Below, one piece after another: positions 39,188-48,459 of a stretch of 64,000 nucleotides of DNA (positions are counted from its first letter, which is position 1; every line of letters begins with the position of its first letter). This stretch comes from Marinobacterium mangrovicola (lineage in GTDB: Bacteria > Pseudomonadota > Gammaproteobacteria > Pseudomonadales > Balneatricaceae). Under the pieces are notes generated by a model. It ran no database searches. It was not told where the DNA came from and saw only the letters and a list, made by a program, of their open reading frames with translations. The stretch lies in assembly GCF_004339595.1 (NCBI RefSeq), contig NZ_SMFU01000012.1, positions 124,001 through 188,000 on the forward strand, read 5' to 3'. Both the position numbers and the translations under genes were made by a program.

Positions 39188-40828
39188 GTGAATTATCAGA
39201 TAGGTTTAAAAACGCCGATAATTGTCAGCTTATTGGCATCTGCTGCGATTCCAGGTTTACTTTTCTTCAAGACAGCTGGCCCATATTTCCCTATATATGT
39301 TTTTCTGCTAATTACGCATTTTTTATATACGTTATCTATTTTAACGATAACACGGCTAAAGGTCCCAAACATTTTGGTGAATGCCCTGCTTATCCTGGGG
39401 CTTCTTTCACTGACGGAGATCGTTCTTTCTTTATTCAGTATTCCACTTTCATACACAATCTTTTTATACGACTACTCTGGCTTCAGCCTACTGCTGCCCT
39501 ATGTAGGTTCTGAGTTGGCTTTTGCGATTGTCATCGCATTTTTTACATTAATCGGCCGACATTCTCCGGTTTTTGCTGTCGTCCTGTTCACACTGATTGG
39601 ACTAGCTCCAACCCCATCCACAACCGATGAGAAGACGCCGGGTGCCAGTCTGAAAGTTGCCATTGTCCAAACCGTATTACCACAGCGGATAACAAGCTAC
39701 CCCGGGATATCTGATGGCCTCGGGTACTGGAAGAGCCACCTGATAGAGGCGTTGAAAAAAGCAAATGCGCAGAATGTAGATATCATCATGCTGCCCGAGT
39801 CGGCTATGCCGGGGTTCCATCCGCAACAGACACCGGTAAATAAAGAAATACTCGGTGCTACCCGAGGAACTTCACTGATCGCTCACCGTTACGTGGATAT
39901 CGCCGCCGGCAAGGGTATGTCGAGCCAAGCAGGCTACTGGAGTCCTGACGGCACACTTGAGAATGTTCATGAAAAACAGTCTCCCTTACCCATCGCCGAA
40001 AAATTGATTGTTCCTGGGGAAAATTCCAATTTCGATCATCAAGGGATATTAGTTTCACCTTTTATCTGCTCGGAGAGCCTTAATGTCTATAAAATCAGAC
40101 AGAGACTTTCACATACCAATATCGGAATGGTTTTGGCTAATGAGGCAGAGATAAAGCATACCTATCTACCCGAACTACATTTAATATCCGACCGTATCAG
40201 AGCACGAGAGTCTGGAATTCCCATATTAAGAGCAAGTAATTTTAGGCTCTCTGCCTATATTGACTCAAAGGGTGAGGCTGCACTTAAATCAAGTAATGGC
40301 CGCTGGGAAAACCTATATGCAACAGTGTCGCTTTCAGGTCACAGTTTCTTCTCTCGAACCTATATTTGGCAGCATGTTATTATCCTCATTGGCACTCTTT
40401 TCCTATTCTCCAGTAATAAAAAAATCATCATTTTTACCCCCTCTAACGCTATTTACATCCTGATTCTATTCTGTATTATTCGGGTACATTTTTCATATGG
40501 ATATGAAAGAATCTCATCCGATTATCCGGAAATGCTCTCAGGGCTTTATCTAGATGATTTGTTTCCTGTGCGCCAGCTAGGCGTAACCGATGAGTTCGAC
40601 ATGGAGCAAGTCACTCCTTATGTAGATTTAACTCATATTCATATCAGAGATGTGCCCGTCACCCGAGGGGTCGGTATTGTGAACACCGTTCGCGGTAAGC
40701 TTTTCATTATGGAAAGACGTGGCGATCAATATACGACTCTGAGTGACAACGGTTTTTCAAAGATCAGCAAGGAACGTCTTGAAGAGATATCGCTAAGCGA
40801 TGTGTTGTGGTACGCATACAAAATTTAA
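39188..40828 (+). CDS. Lnt-like membrane carbon-nitrogen hydrolase
   Basis: A 546-residue protein with five or so N-terminal membrane helices (about 1-150), a nitrilase-type domain (about 155-375) and a further helix near 390-450. The catalytic triad is Glu204 (LPESAMPGF), Lys263 (HEKQSPLP) and Cys294 (FICSES). This is the layout of apolipoprotein N-acyltransferase, but the C-terminal 100 residues (about 450-546) are an extra domain that I do not recognise. It starts at a GTG with no clear ribosome site. AT content is higher than in the neighbours. It may acylate or amidate a Tad component; that is inference. Confidence 0.7.
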   Translation: MNYQIGLKTPIIVSLLASAAIPGLLFFKTAGPYFPIYVFLLITHFLYTLSILTITRLKVPNILVNALLILGLLSLTEIVLSLFSIPLSYTIFLYDYSGFSLLLPYVGSELAFAIVIAFFTLIGRHSPVFAVVLFTLIGLAPTPSTTDEKTPGASLKVAIVQTVLPQRITSYPGISDGLGYWKSHLIEALKKANAQNVDIIMLPESAMPGFHPQQTPVNKEILGATRGTSLIAHRYVDIAAGKGMSSQAGYWSPDGTLENVHEKQSPLPIAEKLIVPGENSNFDHQGILVSPFICSESLNVYKIRQRLSHTNIGMVLANEAEIKHTYLPELHLISDRIRARESGIPILRASNFRLSAYIDSKGEAALKSSNGRWENLYATVSLSGHSFFSRTYIWQHVIILIGTLFLFSSNKKIIIFTPSNAIYILILFCIIRVHFSYGYERISSDYPEMLSGLYLDDLFPVRQLGVTDEFDMEQVTPYVDLTHIHIRDVPVTRGVGIVNTVRGKLFIMERRGDQYTTLSDNGFSKISKERLEEISLSDVLWYAYKI

Positions 40829-40847
40829 AGTAAACAATGGAGGTCCC

Positions 40848-41129
40848 ATGAAAAGGAATTTATCTGCTCTACCAATGGCCAAAAAGCAACGCGGCCAGGG
40901 CATGTCGGAATATATCATCATCACTGCACTGATTGCCGTGGCCGCTATCGGCGTATTCGCCTCTTTCGGTGACGTTATCAGTAACCAGACCGCCGCCATG
41001 GCACAGGAAATGTCGGGTAACGATGGTAGTACCGAAGTAAGCAATGCTGGCACGAATGCCGATACAGCCACCGGATACGCGTCTCAAGATACCAACCTGT
41101 CGTCTTACGACTCACAAAACAACCAGTAA
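40848..41129 (+). CDS. flp: Flp-type major pilin
   Basis: A 93-residue prepilin. The ATG at 40848 has a GGAGGT ribosome site. The leader ends at Gly16 and the class-III prepilin motif is G16-QGMSE21-Y22 with Glu at +5, followed by the hydrophobic helix YIIITALIAVAAIGVFASFG. The C-terminal part is short, polar and rich in Ser, Asn, Thr and Gly, as in Flp pilins. It would be cleaved by a TadV-type peptidase, which is not encoded in this window. Confidence 0.88.
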   Translation: MKRNLSALPMAKKQRGQGMSEYIIITALIAVAAIGVFASFGDVISNQTAAMAQEMSGNDGSTEVSNAGTNADTATGYASQDTNLSSYDSQNNQ

Positions 41130-41159
41130 ACGACATCCCTACGCTGGAAGCTGTAAGAC

Positions 41160-42332
41160 ATGGAACGTTCAAAGGGGCAGATACTGCCCCTTATTCTGTT
41201 TGCGATCGCAATCGGCGGCGTAATGCTGGTGGTCATGTTCAACGTGACCCAGAAAGTAACCGATAAGACGATCTCCAGTAACGCCGCCGATGCTGCCGCG
41301 TATAGCGGCGGTGCGTGGGCGGCGCGCCAGCTCAATTACATGGCCTACACCAACCGGGCCATGATCGCTAACCACGTGGCTACCGGCCACCTGATTGCCT
41401 ATGTCAGCTGGACACGCTATGTCGAGGATACCTCCTCGAACCTCAACCAGATCGCTCGGTTTATTCCTTACCTCAATGCGGTAATGGCTGCCGTGGAAGA
41501 ATATTCCACCGTAGTCCGAGAGGCGGCTGAGTTGACAGCTGACGTGATGGTTCCGGCCATTGATGGGGTCAACCGGCTTTATGCTCTCTCCCAGAACCAG
41601 GCTCAGTTCGATCTCAACCCGGCACGGGTCGAATCAGTCATGCGCGACGTCGTGGAAGCCCACGACCCGGTACTGAGGTTCAACAACACCTCTAACCTGA
41701 ACGGTAGCAGCGGCAGTAATTACAAGCCTCTGATCGACGGATCTATCGTCCTATACCGGGCCAAGCTTCTGGGTGCACTGGAAATACTCTCCCCCGGAGA
41801 AGACGACGGCGAAATGTCCGACATGGTTGAGCTGAGCTACGCCGGGTCCGAGCGCTGGCTAAACAACCGACGCTGGAGCCAAACTCTCGTCCCGGGTCTG
41901 TACAGGTTGAGAAAGGACGGTTCCACCAGTCAGCGATTGAACGAAGACCTCGGCTACTGGGAAGCCGATGATGCCCTCAAGTACGGCCATTGGACCCCAA
42001 AAGGCTGGAGTTGGAGCACCATTGGTCGGGGTGACGCCGATACCGATGAATTCCACCAAAACTATCAGGGGATCCCTTCGTACGCCCGCAAACGATCTGA
42101 TCCCGATGAAGAGCTTTATATCGACCTCGTCGCGTTGGCCACCAAGTTCGATAACGAAACCGTCTCCCGCACAGTGATGGAAATAGACAGCAAAGGCACT
42201 GTTATCAGTGGCTACAGCAAGGCCCGGGTGTACTTTGAAAAACCAGCCACAGGCTTCGCCTCGAACGACCCTCAGTACTCGAGTCTGTATAACCCCTTCT
42301 GGAAGGTAAAACTGGTAGATCCATGGCTATAA
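41160..42332 (+). CDS. TadG-like pilus assembly protein
   Basis: A 390-residue protein anchored by one N-terminal helix: GQILPLILFAIAIGGVMLVVMFNVTQ, then DKTISSNAADAAAYSGG, the pattern of the TadG N-terminal domain (putative Flp pilus-assembly). The rest is periplasmic or surface exposed and is not recognised in detail (LNYMAYTNRAMIANHVATGH is a typical TadG continuation). It is 30 bases from flp and overlaps the next gene by 10 bases. Confidence 0.75.
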   Translation: MERSKGQILPLILFAIAIGGVMLVVMFNVTQKVTDKTISSNAADAAAYSGGAWAARQLNYMAYTNRAMIANHVATGHLIAYVSWTRYVEDTSSNLNQIARFIPYLNAVMAAVEEYSTVVREAAELTADVMVPAIDGVNRLYALSQNQAQFDLNPARVESVMRDVVEAHDPVLRFNNTSNLNGSSGSNYKPLIDGSIVLYRAKLLGALEILSPGEDDGEMSDMVELSYAGSERWLNNRRWSQTLVPGLYRLRKDGSTSQRLNEDLGYWEADDALKYGHWTPKGWSWSTIGRGDADTDEFHQNYQGIPSYARKRSDPDEELYIDLVALATKFDNETVSRTVMEIDSKGTVISGYSKARVYFEKPATGFASNDPQYSSLYNPFWKVKLVDPWL

Positions 42333-42979
42333 CCCGAGCATCGCTGCTATCTATATTGTTTTTTTTCGCACCTGCCGTCCTTGCAGCCAACGCCTGCTCT
42401 GGAGACCAGATCGCCGCTGTAAAGCTGGTCACCCATCACGAAACCAGGTTCCTGCCCGGATCCAGTGGGCTCAAGCTCAAGGGCGAAGGCAGGGGAGAAG
42501 TAACCCACTACTTCAGTGTAACGGGTGACGAATACATTCACGAAAACAGTGAGCGGCGCATACCTACCGGGATGCTCGAGTCGGGGGATTTTGCCTATCG
42601 CTGGGAGCCGTATGAAAAGGAAACCTGGCTGACAGGTGAGCACGTATACCGCTCGTCAAAGGGCAGCAAGCGCAATCAAAACAGGTACAGCCAAACCACG
42701 GAAAAAGATCATAATCCGACTATTGCCATCGAAGAGATTTCCCCCAGCACGCCAGAGACCGACTCGGTCGCCGGATACCGCTGCAGACTTTCCCGGCAAA
42801 CGCTGAACACAGGCGCAACAGTATCCGCCTGCAACCTGCGAATTTATGGTCGTAATACACCACTGGATTGGCAGCAGACCCACCAGAACGGCTCTCAACA
42901 GACAAAACGCACACAATCGCTGACGCAAACCTGTGTCGATAGATCCCTGTTCGAAATACCCGAACGCGACTGGAAATAA
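42323..42979 (+). CDS. Exported protein of unknown function in the Tad locus
   Basis: A 218-residue protein with a signal peptide (ITRASLLSILFFFAPAVLAANA). The mature form has four Cys, which could form two disulfides in the periplasm. I recognise no domain. It overlaps the TadG-like gene and is followed directly by the TadE-like gene, so it probably serves pilus assembly. Confidence 0.65.
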   Translation: MAITRASLLSILFFFAPAVLAANACSGDQIAAVKLVTHHETRFLPGSSGLKLKGEGRGEVTHYFSVTGDEYIHENSERRIPTGMLESGDFAYRWEPYEKETWLTGEHVYRSSKGSKRNQNRYSQTTEKDHNPTIAIEEISPSTPETDSVAGYRCRLSRQTLNTGATVSACNLRIYGRNTPLDWQQTHQNGSQQTKRTQSLTQTCVDRSLFEIPERDWK

Positions 42980-42980
42980 G

Positions 42981-43772
42981 ATGAAGAGAGCCTGCCCGCC
43001 AGCCCAACGACAATCAGGTACTGCCTCGGTCGAACTCATTGTAGGTTGCCTGGCAGCAATCCCCCTGTTCTTTGGTATTTCTCTGCTCGGGAAATACGCA
43101 GATATGCGTCACAAAACCGTTGAGGCGGCGCGCTATGTCGCCTGGGAAGAGGTGATATGGCAGGGGAGTAAGGGCGACTATCAGCTTGAAGCAACCGACA
43201 GGCTGATGGGCCACCGCAGCGCTTCGGTAGTTGACCGCAGCGTGCTGGCACAGGAGGGCGTTTCGGAAGACCCTCTCTGGCGTGACCAATCCACCCGAAC
43301 CCTGATGGTGAGCGATGGCAGCACCGTACGTGTCAACGTCACGCAGGAAAACAATTTCGGCTCGACGTCTCATGTCGCGGCCGTCAGGGGGATAGCTTCA
43401 CAGGCAGGGCTCGAGACCGATACCGTCACCCGGTACCAGGTGGCATTACCCTTCACTAATCGACTGCGCATCCCTGAGCAGGATGAAGCAACCAACCTGT
43501 CCAATTTTTTTGATCCGGACCACTACCTGCCACCGGCTGAGATGAACTTCAGGGCCACATCAGCCATTTTGACCGACACCTGGCAGGCAAAAGACCAGTC
43601 CACTTATAAGCAACGCATTCAAGACCTGACACTGGAAGACGCGCTCGATGTCGCCGTAACACCAGGAACACAAACCTTTGGCTATTTCCCCCTGTTCAAG
43701 GAAGGTCTCTATGGCGCAAACCCCGATATCGTAGCCTCTCCGGACGCACTGCTGCAGGAGTACAAGCCATGA
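42981..43772 (+). CDS. TadE-like pseudopilin
   Basis: I take the ATG at 42981, which gives 263 residues. The prepilin-type motif is G13-TASVE18 with Glu at +5, followed by LIVGCLAAIPLFFGISLLGKYADMRHKTVEAARYVAWE, the TadE helix and amphipathic extension. The large C-terminal region is not recognised. It overlaps the next gene by 4 bases. Confidence 0.7.
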   Translation: MKRACPPAQRQSGTASVELIVGCLAAIPLFFGISLLGKYADMRHKTVEAARYVAWEEVIWQGSKGDYQLEATDRLMGHRSASVVDRSVLAQEGVSEDPLWRDQSTRTLMVSDGSTVRVNVTQENNFGSTSHVAAVRGIASQAGLETDTVTRYQVALPFTNRLRIPEQDEATNLSNFFDPDHYLPPAEMNFRATSAILTDTWQAKDQSTYKQRIQDLTLEDALDVAVTPGTQTFGYFPLFKEGLYGANPDIVASPDALLQEYKP

Positions 43773-44419
43773 AGCGCTGGGTAGTCATTCTGATTCTGGG
43801 TCTTATGCCATCCATATCCTTGGCAAACGAAATACCTGTGCCGGATGCGCCCGCCGAGCTTGAGATGTTTTGGATCGCCAAGTACATGGAATTCAATGAT
43901 ATTCCCATGAGTATCCAGAGCTTTAAAACGCCAGAGGCTAGCGGCACGCTGGTACCCAGGCTAGAAGAATATCTACAGAACCTGGGTGAAGAAGTGCAGA
44001 TCACCCGGGACCGGAACGGCAGCACAGTGCTCGCGACCGCTGATGACAACAGCTTTTACAGCATCCAGCTCGACGAGCAGCTACGAGAAACCGAAGGTGT
44101 GTTTACCATCTCAGCGAAGCAACCCGCCGAAGGCAACAGCCAACAGGCCCTACCGCTGGGCTTCGTCCGCGTTGAAAAACAGAAGTTTTTCGATGGTCCG
44201 TCCATTCAGGAATTTACCGTGCTCGCGACCAATGCTGGTCAGTCGGAAGCACTTGCAGTTGTGGAACGCATGCTGAGAAAGCAGGGCTGGAGCACTACAC
44301 GGAATTATCGCTCCACGCGCTATTTCTCGCGCAGAAACGAACACGCACAGGCCACCGCTCAACCGAACGAAAAGGGCGTAGGCACTCTCATTCTTATCAG
44401 CAAAGAACTATCGAAATGA
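43769..44419 (+). CDS. Exported protein of unknown function in the Tad locus
   Basis: A 216-residue protein with a signal peptide (KRWVVILILGLMPSISLANE). The rest is mixed alpha/beta with no recognised domain. It is coupled by ATGA overlaps on both sides, to the TadE-like gene before and to the small pilin-like gene after it. Confidence 0.65.
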   Translation: MKRWVVILILGLMPSISLANEIPVPDAPAELEMFWIAKYMEFNDIPMSIQSFKTPEASGTLVPRLEEYLQNLGEEVQITRDRNGSTVLATADDNSFYSIQLDEQLRETEGVFTISAKQPAEGNSQQALPLGFVRVEKQKFFDGPSIQEFTVLATNAGQSEALAVVERMLRKQGWSTTRNYRSTRYFSRRNEHAQATAQPNEKGVGTLILISKELSK

Positions 44420-44571
44420 AACCTCGAAAATACTCATCCGGCAGCAGTCTGGTGGAATATCTGGTGATTGCAGGAGTACTGGCAGGACTGTTCTTTAGTC
44501 TACCCGTCATACGGGAACTGCTCGAACTACACCACGACCAGGCCGTCGAGACACTATCCATCCCCAACTAA
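44416..44571 (+). CDS. Very small second pilin-like protein
   Basis: A 51-residue open frame starts at an ATG that overlaps the preceding stop (ATGA). It has a class-III prepilin motif G9-SSLVE14-Y15 with Glu at +5 and a following helix LVIAGVLAGLFFSLPVIREL. The mature form would have about 42 residues. It may be a minor pilin or an initiation pseudopilin. Its position, coupling and motif all support it as real. Confidence 0.65.
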   Translation: MKPRKYSSGSSLVEYLVIAGVLAGLFFSLPVIRELLELHHDQAVETLSIPN

Positions 44572-44592
44572 ACATAATATCAGGAAGTAATT

Positions 44593-45372
44593 ATGAAGGG
44601 ACGCATAATTACCGCTGGACTTGTTCTGTTCGCCATTCTGGCGGCCAGCGCAGCGGTCTATCTCTCTAACCAGTACATCCAGAATACGATTAATGCCAAA
44701 GAGGCCGCAATCGACCAACAGTACGAGCCGATAGAGGTCGTCGTTGCGAACTTCGATCTGCAGCCGGGCGACGTCGTCTCGTCGCGTACCGTATCGCTGC
44801 GAAAAGTCCCCTCCGGCTTCGTTCACAGCAGCGCCATCCGCAAGTCGGACTTCGGCGCCGTCAACGGCTTTGCCCTCTCCGAACCCCTCGGCAAGGGTGA
44901 GACCCTGCTGCGTTCTCACATGTCTGAGCGTAAAGGCGGCAAATTTGCGGCCCTGATTGATGAAGGTCGTCGCGCGGTGACCCTGAATATCGACAGCCTT
45001 TCCTCCGCCGCAGGCATGCTCTCACCAAACGACGATGTCGATATTCTGCTGACCACCCAGGACAAGGACAAAAACGAGCTCATCACAACCCTGCTGCTGG
45101 ATAGCATCCGCATTCTGGCAACCGGCGTAGAGACCTCTGAAAACCCAAGCGGCCAGCTGGTTCAGTACAACACCGTAACGCTGGACCTGACACCCGAAGA
45201 GTCATCGAAGGTCACCCATGCCCGCAAGATCGGCGAGATCTCATTTGTGCTCAGAGGTGCCGGAGAGAAAGGCAATGGCTATGACGGCATTGTCTCCAAA
45301 GAAATAATCCTTGGAAAAAATCAGGCCATCTCCAGCTCGAGATCGGGTGTCGAGATAATTATCGGGGGTTAA
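44593..45372 (+). CDS. cpaB: Flp pilus assembly protein RcpC/CpaB
   Basis: A 259-residue periplasmic protein with an N-terminal helix (GRIITAGLVLFAILAASAAVYLS), a SAF domain (about 47-112: PIEVVVANFDLQPGDVVSSRTVSLRKVP, EPLGKGETLLRS) and a C-terminal RcpC domain (GRRAVTLNIDSLSSAAGMLSPNDDVDILLT). It supports the RcpA secretin in the Tad system. It lies 10 bases before the secretin gene. Confidence 0.88.
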   Translation: MKGRIITAGLVLFAILAASAAVYLSNQYIQNTINAKEAAIDQQYEPIEVVVANFDLQPGDVVSSRTVSLRKVPSGFVHSSAIRKSDFGAVNGFALSEPLGKGETLLRSHMSERKGGKFAALIDEGRRAVTLNIDSLSSAAGMLSPNDDVDILLTTQDKDKNELITTLLLDSIRILATGVETSENPSGQLVQYNTVTLDLTPEESSKVTHARKIGEISFVLRGAGEKGNGYDGIVSKEIILGKNQAISSSRSGVEIIIGG

Positions 45373-45382
45373 GGAAAACCTA

Positions 45383-46705
45383 ATGCTGAACACACTGAAT
45401 ATTCGCCGTTTCCTGGTCCTGTGCTGCCTGTTCGTCGTTTCACCCTGGCTTAGCGCCGCGGAGAGCAGCCAGGAGCCACCTATCCAACAACTGACGGTGG
45501 GCCAGACCCACATCATCCCGGCCAAGTCTCTTAAACGTATCGCCGTGGGTAACGGAGAAATCCTGCAGGTCGAAGCTCTGGAAAAAGTCGGCGAAGTACT
45601 CGTTATCGCGAAAGAACCCGGCATCTCCGATGTTGTTATCTGGGACAAGCGCGGCAACAAGCAGCGCTATCTCATCAACGTGAAAGGTTATGTCGACGGC
45701 CCAACCAAGAACGTGATTGACGCGCTTTTTGCCGACATCAACGGCATCAATATCCGCGAGATCGATAATAACTTCGTCATCGAAGGCACCGTCGGTACGG
45801 TGCGCCAGCATGAACGCGTCCAGGCCATTGCGGAAAAATATAGCAACATCCACTCACTGGTGTTTCCACCCGAATTTGAGCACAAGCAGACGGTGCTGAT
45901 TCACGCCCAGTTCCTGGAAGTCAGCCGCAATGCCATGCAAGAGATCGGTATCAATTGGGGAGACGCCATTAACGGCCCGGTGTTCTCTTTCATCGATGAT
46001 GTCTCCGTTAATGATTATTTTCGCGGCGCAGGCCTGCCGGATGGAGCGATATTAAACCCGGCGCTATCCGATCTGCCCAACAGCATTCAGGGCAGCCAGA
46101 GTTACTTTGGCTTATCCACCTCACTGACATCAGCGATCAATCTGATGAAAACCAACGGCGACGCCAAATTGCTGGCTGAACCGACACTTTCCAGCATTAG
46201 CGGCGGAAGTGCCGACTTTCTTGCCGGTGGTGAAGTGCCCATCCCGGTAACGGGCAACGATGGCGAAATCACGGTTATCTTCAAGGAGTTTGGTGTCAGC
46301 CTGGAAATCCAACCGCTTGTGGATAAGTCCGGATACATCCAGACTGAAGTGGATATCGAAGTCAGTGCGATCGACAACAGTGTCAGCGTACGCGGGATTC
46401 CGGGCTTTACGACTCGCAAGGCATCCACCGAAATGCACGCGGAGAGCGGTCAGACCATCGTGCTGGCAGGACTTTTCAGTCAGGAAGGCTCCAAAACAGT
46501 GGATAAATTGCCAGGCCTTGGCGACCTGCCCATTATTGGCGAGCTGTTCAAATCCCGCTCATTCCGTAACAACGAATCCGAACTCATCGTACTGGTGACA
46601 CCCAGGGTTGTGGACAACAAAGCACAAGCAGAGCAGGGCATGAAGCTCTTCAAGCGCCTGCAGCAAGAGTCTGACGAAGCCCTTAAATTCAGCATCATGG
46701 ATTGA
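45383..46705 (+). CDS. cpaC: Tad outer-membrane secretin RcpA/CpaC
   Basis: A 440-residue exported secretin (signal peptide with LVLCCLFVVSPWLSAA). It has the N-terminal domain (LTVGQTHIIPAKSLKRIAVGNGEIL), a BON-like region (NFVIEGTVGTVRQHERVQ) and the C-terminal secretin domain with DAKLLAEPTLSSISGGSADFLAGGEVPIPV and LIVLVTPRVV. It should form the outer-membrane channel for the pilus. Length is normal for CpaC. Confidence 0.92.
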   Translation: MLNTLNIRRFLVLCCLFVVSPWLSAAESSQEPPIQQLTVGQTHIIPAKSLKRIAVGNGEILQVEALEKVGEVLVIAKEPGISDVVIWDKRGNKQRYLINVKGYVDGPTKNVIDALFADINGINIREIDNNFVIEGTVGTVRQHERVQAIAEKYSNIHSLVFPPEFEHKQTVLIHAQFLEVSRNAMQEIGINWGDAINGPVFSFIDDVSVNDYFRGAGLPDGAILNPALSDLPNSIQGSQSYFGLSTSLTSAINLMKTNGDAKLLAEPTLSSISGGSADFLAGGEVPIPVTGNDGEITVIFKEFGVSLEIQPLVDKSGYIQTEVDIEVSAIDNSVSVRGIPGFTTRKASTEMHAESGQTIVLAGLFSQEGSKTVDKLPGLGDLPIIGELFKSRSFRNNESELIVLVTPRVVDNKAQAEQGMKLFKRLQQESDEALKFSIMD

Positions 46706-46712
46706 TGATTCT

Positions 46713-48431
46713 ATGTTTACGCTAGAGATCAGAGTCGCCACGGAAGAACCACAAACACGGGAGTTAGACCCGGGCGTATACAAGATCGGCCGCTCCATTT
46801 GGTCCGATATCAGAATCAAATCGGGGCAGTTGCTCAAGCACCACATGACACTGGCGGTTCAAGAGGATGGCTTCAAGCTGGTCGCACTTGGCGACCTTGA
46901 GGTCAATGGACGCCGAGCCCAGAGCCTGATCACCCCCGAATCCGGTACCTGTTGCCGGATGGGGGATGTGGAGCTGGTGTTTACGCATGCTTTCAAAACC
47001 GCTGAAGAGCTCCTTGATGAATCCGACAGCCGTTTCGAGAACACCGAGTCTGCTTCATCCGTAAAGCTTGATATACCGGCGTCTCCAAGTGCTGCGTCAC
47101 AAGCCTCGGAACCCAGCCCTGACGAAATCGAAGATAGCCGGATCTGGACCGCCACCAAAAAAGCACTTCAGAAAGCGATTCTGGAAAAACTGGATCTCTA
47201 TAAACGCGGCATCATCGACGGGCTAAATGACGAGGATCTGCGGGCCGAGGCCACCGACACGGCTCAGTCCATTATTGCCGGCAAACAGATAGAGATACCA
47301 GCGCACCTCAACAAGCGCCAGCTGATACAGGAAACCGTGGCCGAATCGATTGGTCTGGGCCCGCTGGAGCCGCTGCTGGCGGACAACACGGTATCCGAGG
47401 TGATGGTAAACGGGCCGAACCAGATTTACCTGGAACGTAACGGCAAGATCGAGCGTTCCACTACCCGTTTTACGGGCGACAACTCTCTGCTGAGCGTTAT
47501 CGAACGTATTGTCTCACCGCTGGGCCGCCGCATTGACGAAGGCTCCCCCATGGTGGATGCACGTCTCAAGGACGGCTCCCGTGTGAATGCGATTATTCCA
47601 CCGCTATCGCTGATCGGCCCGGTGGTAACCATCCGTAAATTTTCCGCCGAGAAATACAACCTCGACAAGCTTGTTGGGTTCGGTTCACTGAACACCGAAA
47701 TGGCACGTTTTCTGGAAATATGCGTGCGTCACCGGAAAAACATTGTCGTCTGCGGCGGTACCGGCTCGGGTAAAACCACCTTCCTTAACGCCCTGTCGGA
47801 CTGTATCCCTCACTTCGAGCGCATCATCACCATCGAAGATGCAGCAGAGCTGCAACTGGCTCAGGACCACGTTATCTCGCTGGAGAGCCGTCCGGCCAAC
47901 GTCGAGAAAACCGGCGAAATCACCATCCGCGACCTGGTTAAAAACTCCCTGCGTATGCGACCTGATCGGATCATCGTCGGCGAGTGCCGAGGCGCCGAAG
48001 CACTGGATATGCTGCAGGCGATGAATACCGGTCACGAAGGCTCCATGACCACCGCACACTCCAACTCGCCACGGGACCTGCTCTCACGGCTTGAAGTGAT
48101 GGTACTGATGAGCGGTATGGATCTGCCTGTACGCGTGATTCGCGAACAGATTGCCTCCGCGGTGGACATCATCGTCCACCAGAGCCGTTTTTCCGACGGC
48201 CGCCGCCGCGTGACCTCTATCGTCGAAGTGGATGGCATGGAAGAAGATATCGTCCTGATGCAGAAACTGTTCGAGTTCCGCCAGAGCAGCATCGACTCAG
48301 AAGGGCGTCTCCACGGCGAATTCAAGAGCCTGGGTATCGCCCCGCGTTTTTACACAGAGCTGCAGGAAGCCGGTGTAGAACTCGACCGCTCGATCTTCAT
48401 GTCAGGCAGCAAAGAACCCAGCACCAGTTAA
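46713..48431 (+). CDS. tadA: Tad secretion ATPase TadA/CpaF with N-terminal FHA-like domain
   Basis: A 572-residue protein. The C-terminal part is the TadA/CpaF ATPase: [35 protein letters not shown], Walker [10 protein letters not shown] (348-356), [13 protein letters not shown], the Walker B region [31 protein letters not shown] and [13 protein letters not shown]. The first 95 residues look like an FHA fold ([34 protein letters not shown]), a phosphothreonine-binding module; the linker is Ser/Glu-rich. It powers pilin assembly and retraction. It is 28 bases before the toxin gene. Confidence 0.9.
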   Translation: MFTLEIRVATEEPQTRELDPGVYKIGRSIWSDIRIKSGQLLKHHMTLAVQEDGFKLVALGDLEVNGRRAQSLITPESGTCCRMGDVELVFTHAFKTAEELLDESDSRFENTESASSVKLDIPASPSAASQASEPSPDEIEDSRIWTATKKALQKAILEKLDLYKRGIIDGLNDEDLRAEATDTAQSIIAGKQIEIPAHLNKRQLIQETVAESIGLGPLEPLLADNTVSEVMVNGPNQIYLERNGKIERSTTRFTGDNSLLSVIERIVSPLGRRIDEGSPMVDARLKDGSRVNAIIPPLSLIGPVVTIRKFSAEKYNLDKLVGFGSLNTEMARFLEICVRHRKNIVVCGGTGSGKTTFLNALSDCIPHFERIITIEDAAELQLAQDHVISLESRPANVEKTGEITIRDLVKNSLRMRPDRIIVGECRGAEALDMLQAMNTGHEGSMTTAHSNSPRDLLSRLEVMVLMSGMDLPVRVIREQIASAVDIIVHQSRFSDGRRRVTSIVEVDGMEEDIVLMQKLFEFRQSSIDSEGRLHGEFKSLGIAPRFYTELQEAGVELDRSIFMSGSKEPSTS

Positions 48432-48459
48432 TAACCACCAGATTCAGGGATGAAAGGCT

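Noticed and set aside
41371-41382. A CACGTG-centred palindrome (CCACGTGG) in the TadG-like gene
   Set aside because: Only the inner eight bases match; the TGTT/AACA flanks of parS are absent.
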